DNA of 45,720 nucleotides from a virus. Positions 31,167-37,889 of this stretch are shown piece after piece. Each line of letters starts with the position of its first letter. Position 1 is the stretch's first letter. Location: the IMG/VR virus record IMGVR_UViG_3300046653_000037, positions 1-45,720 of that record. The stretch is one strand, 5' to 3'. Position numbers and translations under genes: made by a program. A model generated the notes under the pieces. It worked only from the letters and a program-made list of their open reading frames with translations. It did no database searches and had not been told where the DNA came from.

Positions 31167-32651
31167 ATGGCATATACTAATTTATACCCAACACCTGATA
31201 AGATACTTTCATCTGATGGATCAATTAGGACGATGGGCGGCGTTATCGTTTCGGGGCCAACAAGTGAAGGTGCGGCAATGTATCAAAAGCTTTCTCCGTT
31301 TGCCTTAAAGTTCCTGAAGGCTGATGGGTCTATAACAGACTCTTTGACATACGATGGCATTGAACTTGTTGGAAACGTAACTAGTGCAAGTAGTGCATTC
31401 CCAACGACTCGACCCGCTGGTGGCGCGCTTGTAGCCGGTGATTATGTTATTGCCATTGGTTCAGTCTTTCCCTTTACTTTATCCGGTGTCGTTTTCAAAG
31501 CATTCGGGGACGCGGCTATTTATTCAGGTTCTGGATGGCTTTACGATCCAATCAAAGCACAGGTAACGAGCACCGTTCCAGTTAATTCTCCTGCTACGGA
31601 GTCTCCTGCCGGAACTTCAACGTCTCAGTCTGCAATCAATGTCGAAACAAAAACACTTCTTGCGACTCTCACAGGTATACACGTAAAGCCGACAAATATT
31701 TGTTATGTTTCCAAAAGTGGAAATGACACAACGGGCGATGGTAGCGCTGTTTATCCATACCTGACAATACAAGCCGCAATCAATGCAAGCTCTGCCGGTG
31801 TTACTATTTATGTATATCCGGGAACGTATACAGAGTCCTTGACGTTCAAGGCAGGGGTTAATATATGTGCTCCTTCTAATTTTTCTGTCTATGTTACCGG
31901 AAACCACATATCATCATTTACGGGTACGGTTGTTCTTAATAATATTATTCTTCAATCGACAACAGGCGTAACTCTTACAACTTCTGGAAGCGGTGCGCAA
32001 AACTTACAAATAGTGTCCGGTTCGGTAAACTCAGGAACAGGTGATTCAATTGTTATGGGAAATACCAATGCGTCCAGCAAGATAAGTATCACAGATGCTA
32101 CCGTGAACGTATCAACATCCGGGGCTACGGCTCGGTGTGTATATGCAGGATCATCTGCAAAAGGTGGAATGATAGCAAACAGAACTTCTTTCAAGTTGAA
32201 CAATCCTGTAAATGTTGCGATCAGTTTATCTGGTTCAGTTTCCTTTACACACACGGCTGATACTATTTATGGAACTGTTTCTCTTTCAGGGACTTCTTCG
32301 GCGACAATAGCTCTTGTGTCTTTAACCGGAGGCACGGTGGCTTGTATTGCTATTGGAGCAACAGCTTCGTGTATCCTTTCGTCTTGCATCCTGACAACGA
32401 CCGCAAACCCTGCAATCACTGGCTCTGGATATCTATATTATGCGGCTATTATTTACGGGTCAACAGGAACAGGCGGACAAGCAACACTGAACGGAGGAGC
32501 AGGCGCGCAACCATTGCAATTTGCACCTATATGTATTCGTACAGGAGCGTTAATTGCAACTCCCCCTACAGGAATGTTAGAAACAGATGGAACAGAACTT
32601 TATTTCACGACAAGTACTGGCAGGAAAAAAGTTACTCTAACGAGCGTATAA
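31167..32651 (+). CDS. Tail appendage with beta-helix (DUF1565/pectate-lyase-like)
   Basis: A 494-aa protein starting at the ATG at 31167 (GGGGAA upstream). Residues ~175-240 match the DUF1565 start of right-handed beta-helices (CYVSKSGNDTTGDGSAVYPY, LTIQAAINASSAGVTIYVYP, GTYTESLTFKAGVNI). Repeated Ser/Thr-rich strand turns follow to about residue 440. The C-terminal tail GMLETDGTELYFTTSTGRKK is a typical attachment or chaperone-like end. Likely a tailspike or second receptor-binding appendage; catalytic residues cannot be judged. Confidence 0.75.
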   Translation: MAYTNLYPTPDKILSSDGSIRTMGGVIVSGPTSEGAAMYQKLSPFALKFLKADGSITDSLTYDGIELVGNVTSASSAFPTTRPAGGALVAGDYVIAIGSVFPFTLSGVVFKAFGDAAIYSGSGWLYDPIKAQVTSTVPVNSPATESPAGTSTSQSAINVETKTLLATLTGIHVKPTNICYVSKSGNDTTGDGSAVYPYLTIQAAINASSAGVTIYVYPGTYTESLTFKAGVNICAPSNFSVYVTGNHISSFTGTVVLNNIILQSTTGVTLTTSGSGAQNLQIVSGSVNSGTGDSIVMGNTNASSKISITDATVNVSTSGATARCVYAGSSAKGGMIANRTSFKLNNPVNVAISLSGSVSFTHTADTIYGTVSLSGTSSATIALVSLTGGTVACIAIGATASCILSSCILTTTANPAITGSGYLYYAAIIYGSTGTGGQATLNGGAGAQPLQFAPICIRTGALIATPPTGMLETDGTELYFTTSTGRKKVTLTSV

Positions 32652-32691
32652 AAGTATTCAAGATTGCAATTAGGTTTTTATGGAGGCATAT

Positions 32692-33078
32692 ATGAATGTA
32701 AGAGAGTTTGTTGTACAGATTCCGTTTCTCTGCGATGCAAAGAACGCGGAACGTCATGCAAAGAAAAACGAATTGATTTTTGACTTTGAACTAAAGGACG
32801 AGAAATCACCTTTTGCCAGAACAGAATACGACAAGAAAGAACCGTACAATCGTATGGAAGTTTTATTTGGATTTCAGGGTGACCCCGGGAAGATTTCACA
32901 GTGCAAGCGGTTGTTTCGAATTATGGAATTATCTCATTACAAAGCAAAACACGAAGAAGATGTTTCCAAAGAACTTAATCCTCTTATAGACGAAGCGATT
33001 CTATATGAATCGGATTATCTCGAAATATCGTCGGCTTTATCGGTTGATTCGGCAATTGATATGTCTATGTGGAACTGA
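32692..33078 (+). CDS. Hypothetical protein
   Basis: A 128-aa protein starting at the ATG at 32692, six bases after TGGAGGC; an upstream ATG at 32680 lacks that spacing. It contains MNVREFVVQIPFLCDAKNAE and ECKR-like basic parts in the middle. Family not recognised. Located between the tail appendage genes and the lysis module. Confidence 0.6.
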   Translation: MNVREFVVQIPFLCDAKNAERHAKKNELIFDFELKDEKSPFARTEYDKKEPYNRMEVLFGFQGDPGKISQCKRLFRIMELSHYKAKHEEDVSKELNPLIDEAILYESDYLEISSALSVDSAIDMSMWN

Positions 33079-33082
33079 TGAT

Positions 33083-33643
33083 ATGAAGCATCAAAAAGTA
33101 ACAAGCATTGTTTATCTAGCATTCTCATTGCTTGTTGCTTTTTATAATATTTTCTTAAATCATCCATGGATAGCTTTCTTTGCTATACCTTTTATTATAG
33201 CCTCACTTGTAAATGGAAAAAAAGCAAAAGTATTTGAGTTTATAGGATTAGGAATCACCGATATAAGTATTTTATTTGTTATGAATATTTATGTTGGTGT
33301 TGTAGTTTCTTTATTATTAGCTGTTCTGTTTTATACATTTACAGTGAAAAAAAAGGCTTGCTATTTGTATTTACTAATTATGACTATTATTGTTTTTATT
33401 GCGTCGTATGTTAATATAGAAACAGCCAAAAGCGATGTACTCCATTCTATAATTGATAGCGGACTTTATTTTGTTTCAGCTTTTACCCTTTATATATATG
33501 TATTAGAAATTAAAAAACAAGACCAAGAGATTTTACCTTACGATCCTTTAGTCATGAAAGCATTGGACGAAGCAATGGTTTTATTACACGAGTCCGTTGA
33601 TATAGCAAAACAAACACAGGATGACGAAAATGGAAGAAAATAG
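33083..33643 (+). CDS. Multi-span membrane protein
   Basis: A 186-aa protein with about five hydrophobic segments (VYLAFSLLVAFYNIFLN, FFAIPFIIASLV, ISILFVMNIYVGVVVSLLLA, CYLYLLIMTIIVFIASYV, and LYFVSAFTLYIYVL), then a charged C-terminus. The start at 33083 avoids a basic upstream extension that overlaps the previous gene. Its place just before the lysis genes suggests a role in lysis timing, membrane stress or superinfection exclusion, but this is not shown by the sequence. Confidence 0.65.
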   Translation: MKHQKVTSIVYLAFSLLVAFYNIFLNHPWIAFFAIPFIIASLVNGKKAKVFEFIGLGITDISILFVMNIYVGVVVSLLLAVLFYTFTVKKKACYLYLLIMTIIVFIASYVNIETAKSDVLHSIIDSGLYFVSAFTLYIYVLEIKKQDQEILPYDPLVMKALDEAMVLLHESVDIAKQTQDDENGRK

Positions 33644-33995
33644 ATCACCGACAGGGGAACGATTATCGGCTCTTGAAACACAAGTTAGGAATCTTGACTC
33701 TCTATACAAAGATTTGAAACTTATACAAAACGAACAAAGTAAAAGGTTGGAGGAAATGAGTGGAGAAAATATTTCTATATCAGGGAAACTCGACACACTT
33801 CTTGTTTTTTCTCAGGATCACATAAAGTTTCATGAAAAACAAGGAGAGAAAAAAGTAAACTGGGGCAATCTTGTAGCTAACTTATTAATAGCGGCGTGTG
33901 CTATTTATGCACTAATTAATACTCAACAGAAATCACCCGAAGTACGATATATAGAAAGACCTGCATATACTCAAGGAGTTGAAAATGAGCATTAA
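33630..33995 (+). CDS. Coiled-coil protein with one membrane span (XhlA-like)
   Basis: A 121-aa protein: a coiled-coil N-terminal half (ERLSALETQVRNLDSLYKDL) followed near residues 88-106 by one membrane span (NLVANLLIAACAIYALINTQ) and a short polar end. This topology and the position before the endolysin recall haemolysin XhlA-like phage proteins, which assist holins. The ATG at 33630 has AGGA at better distance than the ATG at 33621. It overlaps the endolysin start. Confidence 0.6.
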   Translation: MEENRSPTGERLSALETQVRNLDSLYKDLKLIQNEQSKRLEEMSGENISISGKLDTLLVFSQDHIKFHEKQGEKKVNWGNLVANLLIAACAIYALINTQQKSPEVRYIERPAYTQGVENEH

Positions 33996-34440
33996 ACTAA
34001 CAGACCTTCAAGAAGACGTTCGATTCAAGGCTTCAAAAGCAATAGCAATATTACTAAAAGCAAATATACCGTATGTTGTTACATATACGCTCAGGACGAA
34101 GCAAGAACAATATGCTTTGTGGTGTCAGGGAAGAAAAACTTTATCAGAAGTAAATATAGAACGGAAAAAAGCTGGACTTTACTTACTTATAGATCGCGAG
34201 AACAAACAAACAGTAACAAATTGTAATGGTACAACAAAGGCAGATGGAGGCACGGGTATAAGCGCACACCAAACAGGGAGGGCGCTTGACGTTGTCCCAC
34301 TGGAAAACGGAAGAGCAATATGGCCAGCACTAACAGATCTTAGGTGGGAGTTAATAGCAAAAGCATTTCGAGAACAGGGTTTTGAATGTGGTAAAGACTG
34401 GAAGGATTTTCCAGACTATCCTCATTATCAGCTAGCATAG
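33985..34440 (+). CDS. Endolysin, M15 family L-Ala-D-Glu/D-Ala peptidase
   Basis: A 151-aa protein with the M15 (VanY/T5 Lys-like) zinc peptidase motifs: SAHQTGRALDVVP (zinc His and Asp) and a C-terminal DYPHYQL (zinc His), plus the family segment LRTKQEQYALWCQGRKT. AAGGAG at 33973 supports the ATG at 33985. It has no signal peptide, so release through the holin is expected. It would cut peptide cross-links or stems in peptidoglycan. Confidence 0.88.
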   Translation: MSIKLTDLQEDVRFKASKAIAILLKANIPYVVTYTLRTKQEQYALWCQGRKTLSEVNIERKKAGLYLLIDRENKQTVTNCNGTTKADGGTGISAHQTGRALDVVPLENGRAIWPALTDLRWELIAKAFREQGFECGKDWKDFPDYPHYQLA

Positions 34441-34470
34441 CTCGACCGGCTTAATGGCAAGGAGTATTTT

Positions 34471-34692
34471 ATGATAGATTTTCTTAACAAGTTGAAAGAG
34501 TTTTTTGATCAGCAATGGGTACAGGTAGTTCAGGTGGTTGTTGCAATAGCCGGATTGATTACCGCTATTACCGGGCAAGTAATTGACCTCGGTCAAGTAA
34601 CAACCGTTGTAACTCAGATCGGCGTAGCCTGTTTGGGCTTGATATGGTTGATTGAAACAATCGCGGCGGCTTTTGGTAAAAAGAAAGTATAA
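34471..34692 (+). CDS. Holin
   Basis: A 73-aa protein directly after the endolysin with AAGGAG five bases upstream. Two hydrophobic segments, VVQVVVAIAGLITAITGQVI and QIGVACLGLIWLIETIAAAF, end in the basic FGKKKV, a class II-like holin. It happens to be in the same frame as the endolysin, ten codons after its TAG. Expected to permeabilise the inner membrane and release the endolysin. Confidence 0.75.
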   Translation: MIDFLNKLKEFFDQQWVQVVQVVVAIAGLITAITGQVIDLGQVTTVVTQIGVACLGLIWLIETIAAAFGKKKV

Positions 34693-34726
34693 GGATAACG
34701 CCGGGGAAACCCGGCAAAGGTCTAAA

Positions 34727-35266
34727 ATGAATGGACGAAATGAAAAGAGTTTTCTGGTTGTTTTGTGCCTTATGTGTATTATTGTTTTTAGTGCTTGCCA
34801 AACAACCTCTCATGTGATAACGGTAGACACACCAAAAACTGATGGAATAATTGCAGATATCCAAACGGCACAAACGGACGTTGCAAAAACTGCTCAAGGT
34901 GCATCGGATAGTGCGGACGTGATAAAAGAAACCGTCAAGGAAATTGCTGATACAAAAGTGATAACCGAAACGCAAATAAAAACACTGACTGTCTATACGG
35001 ACAAGGAATCAGGGCAAAGAAAAATACTTTCAGATAAAATTGACGAAGTTACCGGATTACTTAATGAGGCAACAAAAAGCCATATTCAAGACAATCAGGA
35101 TAATTCTGTAAAAATTGGAACTATTCAAACAGAACTCGACAAGGTTAAAGTTTCCCGTGACTGGTATAAATCATTGTCATTCAAGTTAATTGTAATATGT
35201 TCTGTACTGATTCTTTCAATAGCGGGATATGTAGTTTTACGGATTAAAAAGATAATAGGAATATAA
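34727..35266 (+). CDS. Unimolecular spanin (u-spanin) lipoprotein
   Basis: A 179-aa protein starting at the ATG at 34727 (AAAGG upstream). N-terminus KSFLVVLCLMCIIVFSAC forms a lipoprotein signal with the lipobox cysteine at residue 24. A coiled-coil, Lys/Asp/Thr-rich periplasmic part follows, and the C-terminus has one membrane span (KLIVICSVLILSIAGYVVL) with a basic end. A lipid-anchored N-terminus plus C-terminal span is the u-spanin topology of phage T1 gp11. It would fuse inner and outer membranes as the last lysis step. A 28-aa frame (34731-34817) is nested in +1. Confidence 0.7.
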   Translation: MNGRNEKSFLVVLCLMCIIVFSACQTTSHVITVDTPKTDGIIADIQTAQTDVAKTAQGASDSADVIKETVKEIADTKVITETQIKTLTVYTDKESGQRKILSDKIDEVTGLLNEATKSHIQDNQDNSVKIGTIQTELDKVKVSRDWYKSLSFKLIVICSVLILSIAGYVVLRIKKIIGI

Positions 35267-35285
35267 AAAACCTTACGAAGGTTTT
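35267..35285. terminator. Short hairpin terminator
   Basis: AAAACCTT at 35267-35274 and AAGGTTTT at 35278-35285 form a perfect 8-bp stem with a three-base loop and A/T tracts on both sides, so it can act on both strands. Directly follows the spanin stop. Confidence 0.7.
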
Positions 35286-35326
35286 CCCCTTGCCGTGTCC
35301 ATAACTCCTCACGTCAAGGGGGTTTT
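35286..35326 (+). terminator. Strong intrinsic terminator closing the late operon
   Basis: CCCCTTG (35286-35292) plus CCGTG pairs with CACG plus CAAGGGG (35310-35321), followed by GGTTTTA. Together with the hairpin before it this closes the rightward late transcript and faces the leftward operon that ends at 35350. Confidence 0.85.
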
Positions 35327-35355
35327 ATCTAGTCAGGTTGAAGCAGTTGTTAGAT
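35325..35355 (-). other. Half attC site (3' end of cassette 3)
   Basis: On the minus strand ATCTAAC (35355-35349) followed by AACTGCTTCAACCTGAC matches the left arm of the attC at 36114-36173 (TCTAACAACTG, then TCAACxTGAC). The right arm is missing; phage terminator sequence begins instead. The methylase TAA lies in the ATCTAAC core, which is perfectly complementary to the start of its own cassette (GTTAGAT at 36120-36114). Confidence 0.75.
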
Positions 35356-36042
35356 GCCATTATACATAAACAGCTTTTCAGCCCGTTTAGGTCTTTCATT
35401 TCCGGTAGTCATCCCCATTTGAGAACTAAACTCCGCTACACACTTAAAGTCATCAGGCGCATTGTATTCTGAAATAACGACTGTATTGTTTTTTGACCAT
35501 TCTCGCACTGTCTGCCAGAACAGTTCGTGGTCAAAACCTGAAAAAGCTCCATACTGTGTAGTTCCTTGATATGGTGGATCACAATAAACCAGCATATCTT
35601 TAGAATTATGCTCTGGAAACAAGCCGTCAATAAAATGAACATCTTTTATTTTCGGGAGTTGTTTCATAAGTGAATTGTGGCTTGTTTGTGCGTAACAAGT
35701 TTTGCCCTCTGGACGTGCGTAACCGCCCCACAGTTTTCCAGCAAAAGAACAACCAATACCGCAAAAAATAGTCATTGGGTCTGTTTGGTTGTTTGTTTTC
35801 CGAACCGATTGGTATTCTTCCTCGCTAACAAAAGTAGGTGGAACCCACCCGTTTTGTAATGCCGTATACATAGCAATCAAGGCTTTATTGCCATCGCTTG
35901 CAATCCTTTTCCCACTAATTTCCTGTAATACCCACGCACCGCCAACAAACGGCTCAAAATATGTTTGATCCAGTTTTCTTACAGATTCAAGAAACGCCGA
36001 TATTTGTTTTCGTGTTTTGCTTTTCCCACCAAGATAATGCAT
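35350..36042 (-). CDS. DNA adenine methylase (Dam, D12 class)
   Basis: A 230-aa protein read leftward; start at 36042 with GGAGGTG four bases upstream. SAM site YFEPFVGGAW at residues 28-37, catalytic DPPY at 155-158 (LVYCDPPYQG), N-terminal MHYLGGKSKTRK in the expected place for target-side contacts, and LFMYN near the end. It would methylate N6 of adenine, probably to protect phage DNA from restriction or nick-based defence. The length is slightly short for Dam. It is the gene of an integron-type cassette, and its stop is inside the attC core. Confidence 0.88.
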   Translation of the reverse strand: MHYLGGKSKTRKQISAFLESVRKLDQTYFEPFVGGAWVLQEISGKRIASDGNKALIAMYTALQNGWVPPTFVSEEEYQSVRKTNNQTDPMTIFCGIGCSFAGKLWGGYARPEGKTCYAQTSHNSLMKQLPKIKDVHFIDGLFPEHNSKDMLVYCDPPYQGTTQYGAFSGFDHELFWQTVREWSKNNTVVISEYNAPDDFKCVAEFSSQMGMTTGNERPKRAEKLFMYNGI

Positions 36043-36074
36043 TTCACCTCCTATAATCTGGTTTAGTTGACTAT

Positions 36075-36103
36075 CCGTGTAACAAGCTACTGCGGTTACA
36101 CGG
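36075..36103 (-). promoter_or_regulatory. Leader hairpin of cassette 3
   Basis: CCGTGTAAC (36075-36083) pairs perfectly with GTTACACGG (36095-36103). It lies 16 bases inside the cassette and 33 bases before the methylase ATG, the same layout as in cassettes 1 and 2. Confidence 0.7.
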
Positions 36104-36113
36104 TTGGCAATCC

Positions 36114-36173
36114 ATCTAACATTTGGATAACTTGCAACGCGCAAGCGTTGTCAAGTTGATCCAGTTGTTAGAA
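36114..36173 (-). other. attC recombination site 2 (cassette 2 / cassette 3 boundary)
   Basis: Sixty bases, read on the minus strand: core TTCTAAC (36173-36167), left arm GGAT-C-AACTTG, AACGC, loop TTGC, GCGTT, right arm CAAGTT-ATCC, core GTTAGAT (36120-36114). The arms pair except for one extrahelical C, and the cores are in RYYYAAC/GTTRRRY arrangement. This is the folded architecture recognised by integron integrases. Confidence 0.88.
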
Positions 36174-36177
36174 ACTC

Positions 36178-36555
36178 TTATTCCATCAATTCAAAATCGA
36201 CAGATTCAGAATAATACCCGTTTGAAGTTCCATACCAGCGAATATCAACCCACCCTTTTATGGTTGCCAGCTTGTAGAACGTCCAAGTATACGAACCATA
36301 TTCAGCGTCTGACGGGTCTTTAGGCGGATGGTCTTCGCTTGACGGATTATCCGCAAACGTAATAGGCGATCCGATGAGGTCATCGAGATTACCACAGATA
36401 TCATCGATTGAAACTGACTCACAACAATCTTGCGAATGATACATTTTATATGTGGTTCCGTCATCGCAATAGAAAATCAGCTCGTCACCGTTGTTGTCGA
36501 TTTTGGTAAGCGTCTTACCAACCAATTCAGAAAAAGGTTTTTCTTTTCCCCACAT
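36178..36555 (-). CDS. DUF7448 protein (cassette gene)
   Basis: A 125-aa protein read leftward, start preceded by GGGGAGGAAAG. It matches DUF7448: [54 protein letters not shown], and the closing [20 protein letters not shown]. The family occurs in phages and mobile elements and has no known function. Its TAA lies five bases before the attC core. Confidence 0.85.
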   Translation of the reverse strand: MWGKEKPFSELVGKTLTKIDNNGDELIFYCDDGTTYKMYHSQDCCESVSIDDICGNLDDLIGSPITFADNPSSEDHPPKDPSDAEYGSYTWTFYKLATIKGWVDIRWYGTSNGYYSESVDFELME

Positions 36556-36577
36556 TTCTTTCCTCCCCGCAAATTGT

Positions 36578-36606
36578 CAGGATAGTGCGCGAAGCGCGGT
36601 ATCCTG
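36578..36606 (-). promoter_or_regulatory. Leader hairpin of cassette 2
   Basis: CAGGATA (36578-36584) pairs with TATCCTG (36600-36606), with inner GCGC-GAA-GCGC. It starts 16 bases inside the cassette and ends 23 bases before the ATG. Confidence 0.75.
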
Positions 36607-36616
36607 CTGTTTGTCG

Positions 36617-36672
36617 TTCTAACATTTTGTTCACCTGCAACTACTGTTGTCAGGTGGAACATGTTGTTGGAT
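36617..36672 (-). other. attC recombination site 1 (cassette 1 / cassette 2 boundary)
   Basis: Fifty-six bases, minus strand: core ATCCAAC (36672-36666), arm GTT-C-CACCTG, inner AAC-AGTA-GTT hairpin, arm CAGGTG-AAC, core GTTAGAA (36623-36617). Again one extrahelical C interrupts the left arm. The stop codon of the Zn-ribbon gene (36631-36633) lies inside the site, as is common for cassette genes. Confidence 0.85.
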
Positions 36673-36864
36673 GATGGCGCGATCTTCTATGCGTATGGTG
36701 TACTTTTTAGCACACTCCTTGCATAAGATAACCATTCTGCCAACATTTCCGTCCGGAAGCTCGTCTCCGGTTTCTACGTCAATGTTTCCGTCTTCTTCGC
36801 TTCCGTCTGTATAAACGGTCTTGCGATCACATTTTGCACAATAAAAATAATTGCTACCAGACAT
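36631..36864 (-). CDS. Zn-ribbon protein (cassette gene)
   Basis: A 77-aa protein read leftward with GGAGGAAG before the ATG. Cysteine pairs YCAKCDRKT and LCKECAKKY form a zinc ribbon around an acidic insert (YTDGSEEDGNIDVETGDELP). The last 14 codons are inside the attC, so the C-terminus (VPPDNSSCR) is dictated by the recombination site. Function unknown. Confidence 0.75.
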   Translation of the reverse strand: MSGSNYFYCAKCDRKTVYTDGSEEDGNIDVETGDELPDGNVGRMVILCKECAKKYTIRIEDRAIIQQHVPPDNSSCR

Positions 36865-36888
36865 ATCTTCCTCCTCGCGCCATCTTGG

Positions 36889-36931
36889 TCGAGCGTCAGT
36901 CTAGTGCCGCAGGCGGTAGACTGCGCCTCGA
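36889..36931 (-). promoter_or_regulatory. Leader hairpin of cassette 1
   Basis: TCGAG-CG-CAGTCTA pairs with TAGACTG-CG-CTCGA, with one unpaired base on each side and a GC-rich inner stem. Starts nine bases inside the cassette and ends 25 bases before the ATG. Confidence 0.75.
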
Positions 36932-36934
36932 TCC

Positions 36935-36991
36935 ATCCAACATCTCTTATGCGGTTCTGCATAAGATCCCATACAAATTGTTCAGCCTAAC
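36935..36991 (-). other. 5' boundary site of the cassette array (attI/attG-like or diverged attC)
   Basis: Minus strand: GTTAGGC and GCTGAAC near 36991-36980, a TCTTATGC/GCATAAGA hairpin (36966-36945), then GTTGGAT (36941-36935), the core of cassette 1. The left core does not pair with GTTGGAT, so this is either a diverged attC of an older cassette or the secondary site into which the first cassette inserted. Confidence 0.5.
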
Positions 36992-37029
36992 TTCCCGACT
37001 TCTGTCTATCTGCCCTTTCATTAGCTGAT

Positions 37030-37671
37030 TTACCTCTCCCCTTTCTTTTGACGGTCAGCCCTTTCTTTGGCTTTCAATCTTCTCTTTTCATTTTTTTCTT
37101 TATTTTCTACCCATCGTTCTAGTATTCTTTTTATATAATATGGCCGTAACTCATATGTTGTAAAATTATTTTTGTTCAATATATCATCGGAAATAGTAAA
37201 TGAAACATAATGTCTTTTAGGCTTGTCTTTTATAAGGATCGGGTTTTCTACAATTTCTACAACACCATCAAGATAAACGAATTTTTTTTTCTGTTTTAAG
37301 TAGAAACCATTAATAGTGGAAGGTTTTGACATCCGTTTACTGTCTAGCTCATTCTGTTCTTCATAGGTTTTATATGTTCCATGGTTTTTGTTATAACCAT
37401 GTTCTTTTTTATCTGAATTATAAAAAGCTATATAAAAGCGTTCTCTTTCGTTAAGAAGCTGTTTATCATATTTTGATAATACTTCAAGAGTGGAACATGA
37501 AAAGCAACCAAGTCCATAGATTTCTAAATCATTTATAAAATCCCGGTTAATCATCTTCCTTATTAGCTCTTGTCTATTACGTTTTTCTATATGCTTACTC
37601 TGCCCAACATACACACGGCCAGTAGTATTGTTTCTTATTAAATATATCCCGACCGTGCGTTTTCTTCTCAT
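37030..37671 (-). CDS. GIY-YIG endonuclease
   Basis: A 213-aa protein read leftward. VGIYLIRNNTTGRVYVGQS provides the GIY and YVG elements, followed by IEKRNRQ and ERERFYIAFYNSDKKEHGYN, the latter holding the metal-binding Glu region. The basic C-terminus (RRLKAKERADRQKKGER) could bind DNA. Likely a free-standing homing-type nuclease or a site-specific recombination helper. It overlaps the RHH gene by four bases and directly precedes the cassette array. Confidence 0.82.
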   Translation of the reverse strand: MRRKRTVGIYLIRNNTTGRVYVGQSKHIEKRNRQELIRKMINRDFINDLEIYGLGCFSCSTLEVLSKYDKQLLNERERFYIAFYNSDKKEHGYNKNHGTYKTYEEQNELDSKRMSKPSTINGFYLKQKKKFVYLDGVVEIVENPILIKDKPKRHYVSFTISDDILNKNNFTTYELRPYYIKRILERWVENKEKNEKRRLKAKERADRQKKGER

Positions 37672-37889
37672 TTGCCAGACTTCTCTTTTTCTTTCAGTAC
37701 ACGATTAACAACATCTTCAATCTGCTTTTCGTTCTGTTCAGTTGCTCGAACATTACGTGCATCGCGCCTGTTTACGTATTCCTCGAATGCAGTTTGAGCT
37801 ACAAAGCCAATGTTTTTTTCAGCTTTAGCATACTTCAAAGCCCTTGCAAGAAGGTCATCATCAACATCAAAAACAATCCTTTTAGGCAT
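37668..37889 (-). CDS. Ribbon-helix-helix-like DNA-binding protein
   Basis: A 73-aa protein read leftward: MPKRIVFDVDDDLLARALKYAKAEKN fits a beta-strand plus two helices of the RHH fold, followed by a charged coiled coil. First gene after the promoter at 37968-37996, so it may regulate its own operon, including the GIY-YIG gene and the cassettes. An antitoxin-type role is possible, but no toxin partner is evident. Confidence 0.6.
   Translation of the reverse strand: MPKRIVFDVDDDLLARALKYAKAEKNIGFVAQTAFEEYVNRRDARNVRATEQNEKQIEDVVNRVLKEKEKSGK

Larger units (their letters stand above)
35325..36119 (-). mobile_element. Integron-type gene cassette 3 (Dam methylase), attC truncated
   Basis: The cassette starts at the TTAGAT after the G at 36120 and ends in the half attC at 35325-35355. 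Its leader has the hairpin CCGTGTAAC/GTTACACGG (36075-36103) and GGAGGTG before the ATG. The 5' core and 3' core are mutually complementary, as required for one circular cassette. Confidence 0.75.
36120..36622 (-). mobile_element. Integron-type gene cassette 2 (DUF7448)
   Basis: A 503-bp unit from the TTAGAA after the G at 36623 to the G at 36120. It holds one gene and its attC. Its first core (GTTAGAA) is the exact reverse complement of its own final core (TTCTAAC at 36173-36167), so an excised circle would carry a perfectly matched attC. Confidence 0.85.
36623..36940 (-). mobile_element. Integron-type gene cassette 1 (Zn-ribbon protein)
   Basis: A 318-bp unit from the TTGGAT after the G at 36941 to the G at 36623. 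Its first core GTTGGAT is exactly complementary to its own final core ATCCAAC (36672-36666). One gene, one leader hairpin and one attC. Confidence 0.82.

Noticed and set aside
33985-34692. Endolysin-holin fusion by read-through of the endolysin TAG
   Set aside because: The holin is in the same frame ten codons later, but it has its own well-spaced AAGGAG and ATG; a one-in-three frame coincidence is enough.
37030-37671. Integron integrase near the cassette array
   Set aside because: The adjacent gene is a GIY-YIG nuclease; no tyrosine-recombinase R...HxxR...Y pattern was found anywhere in the window.
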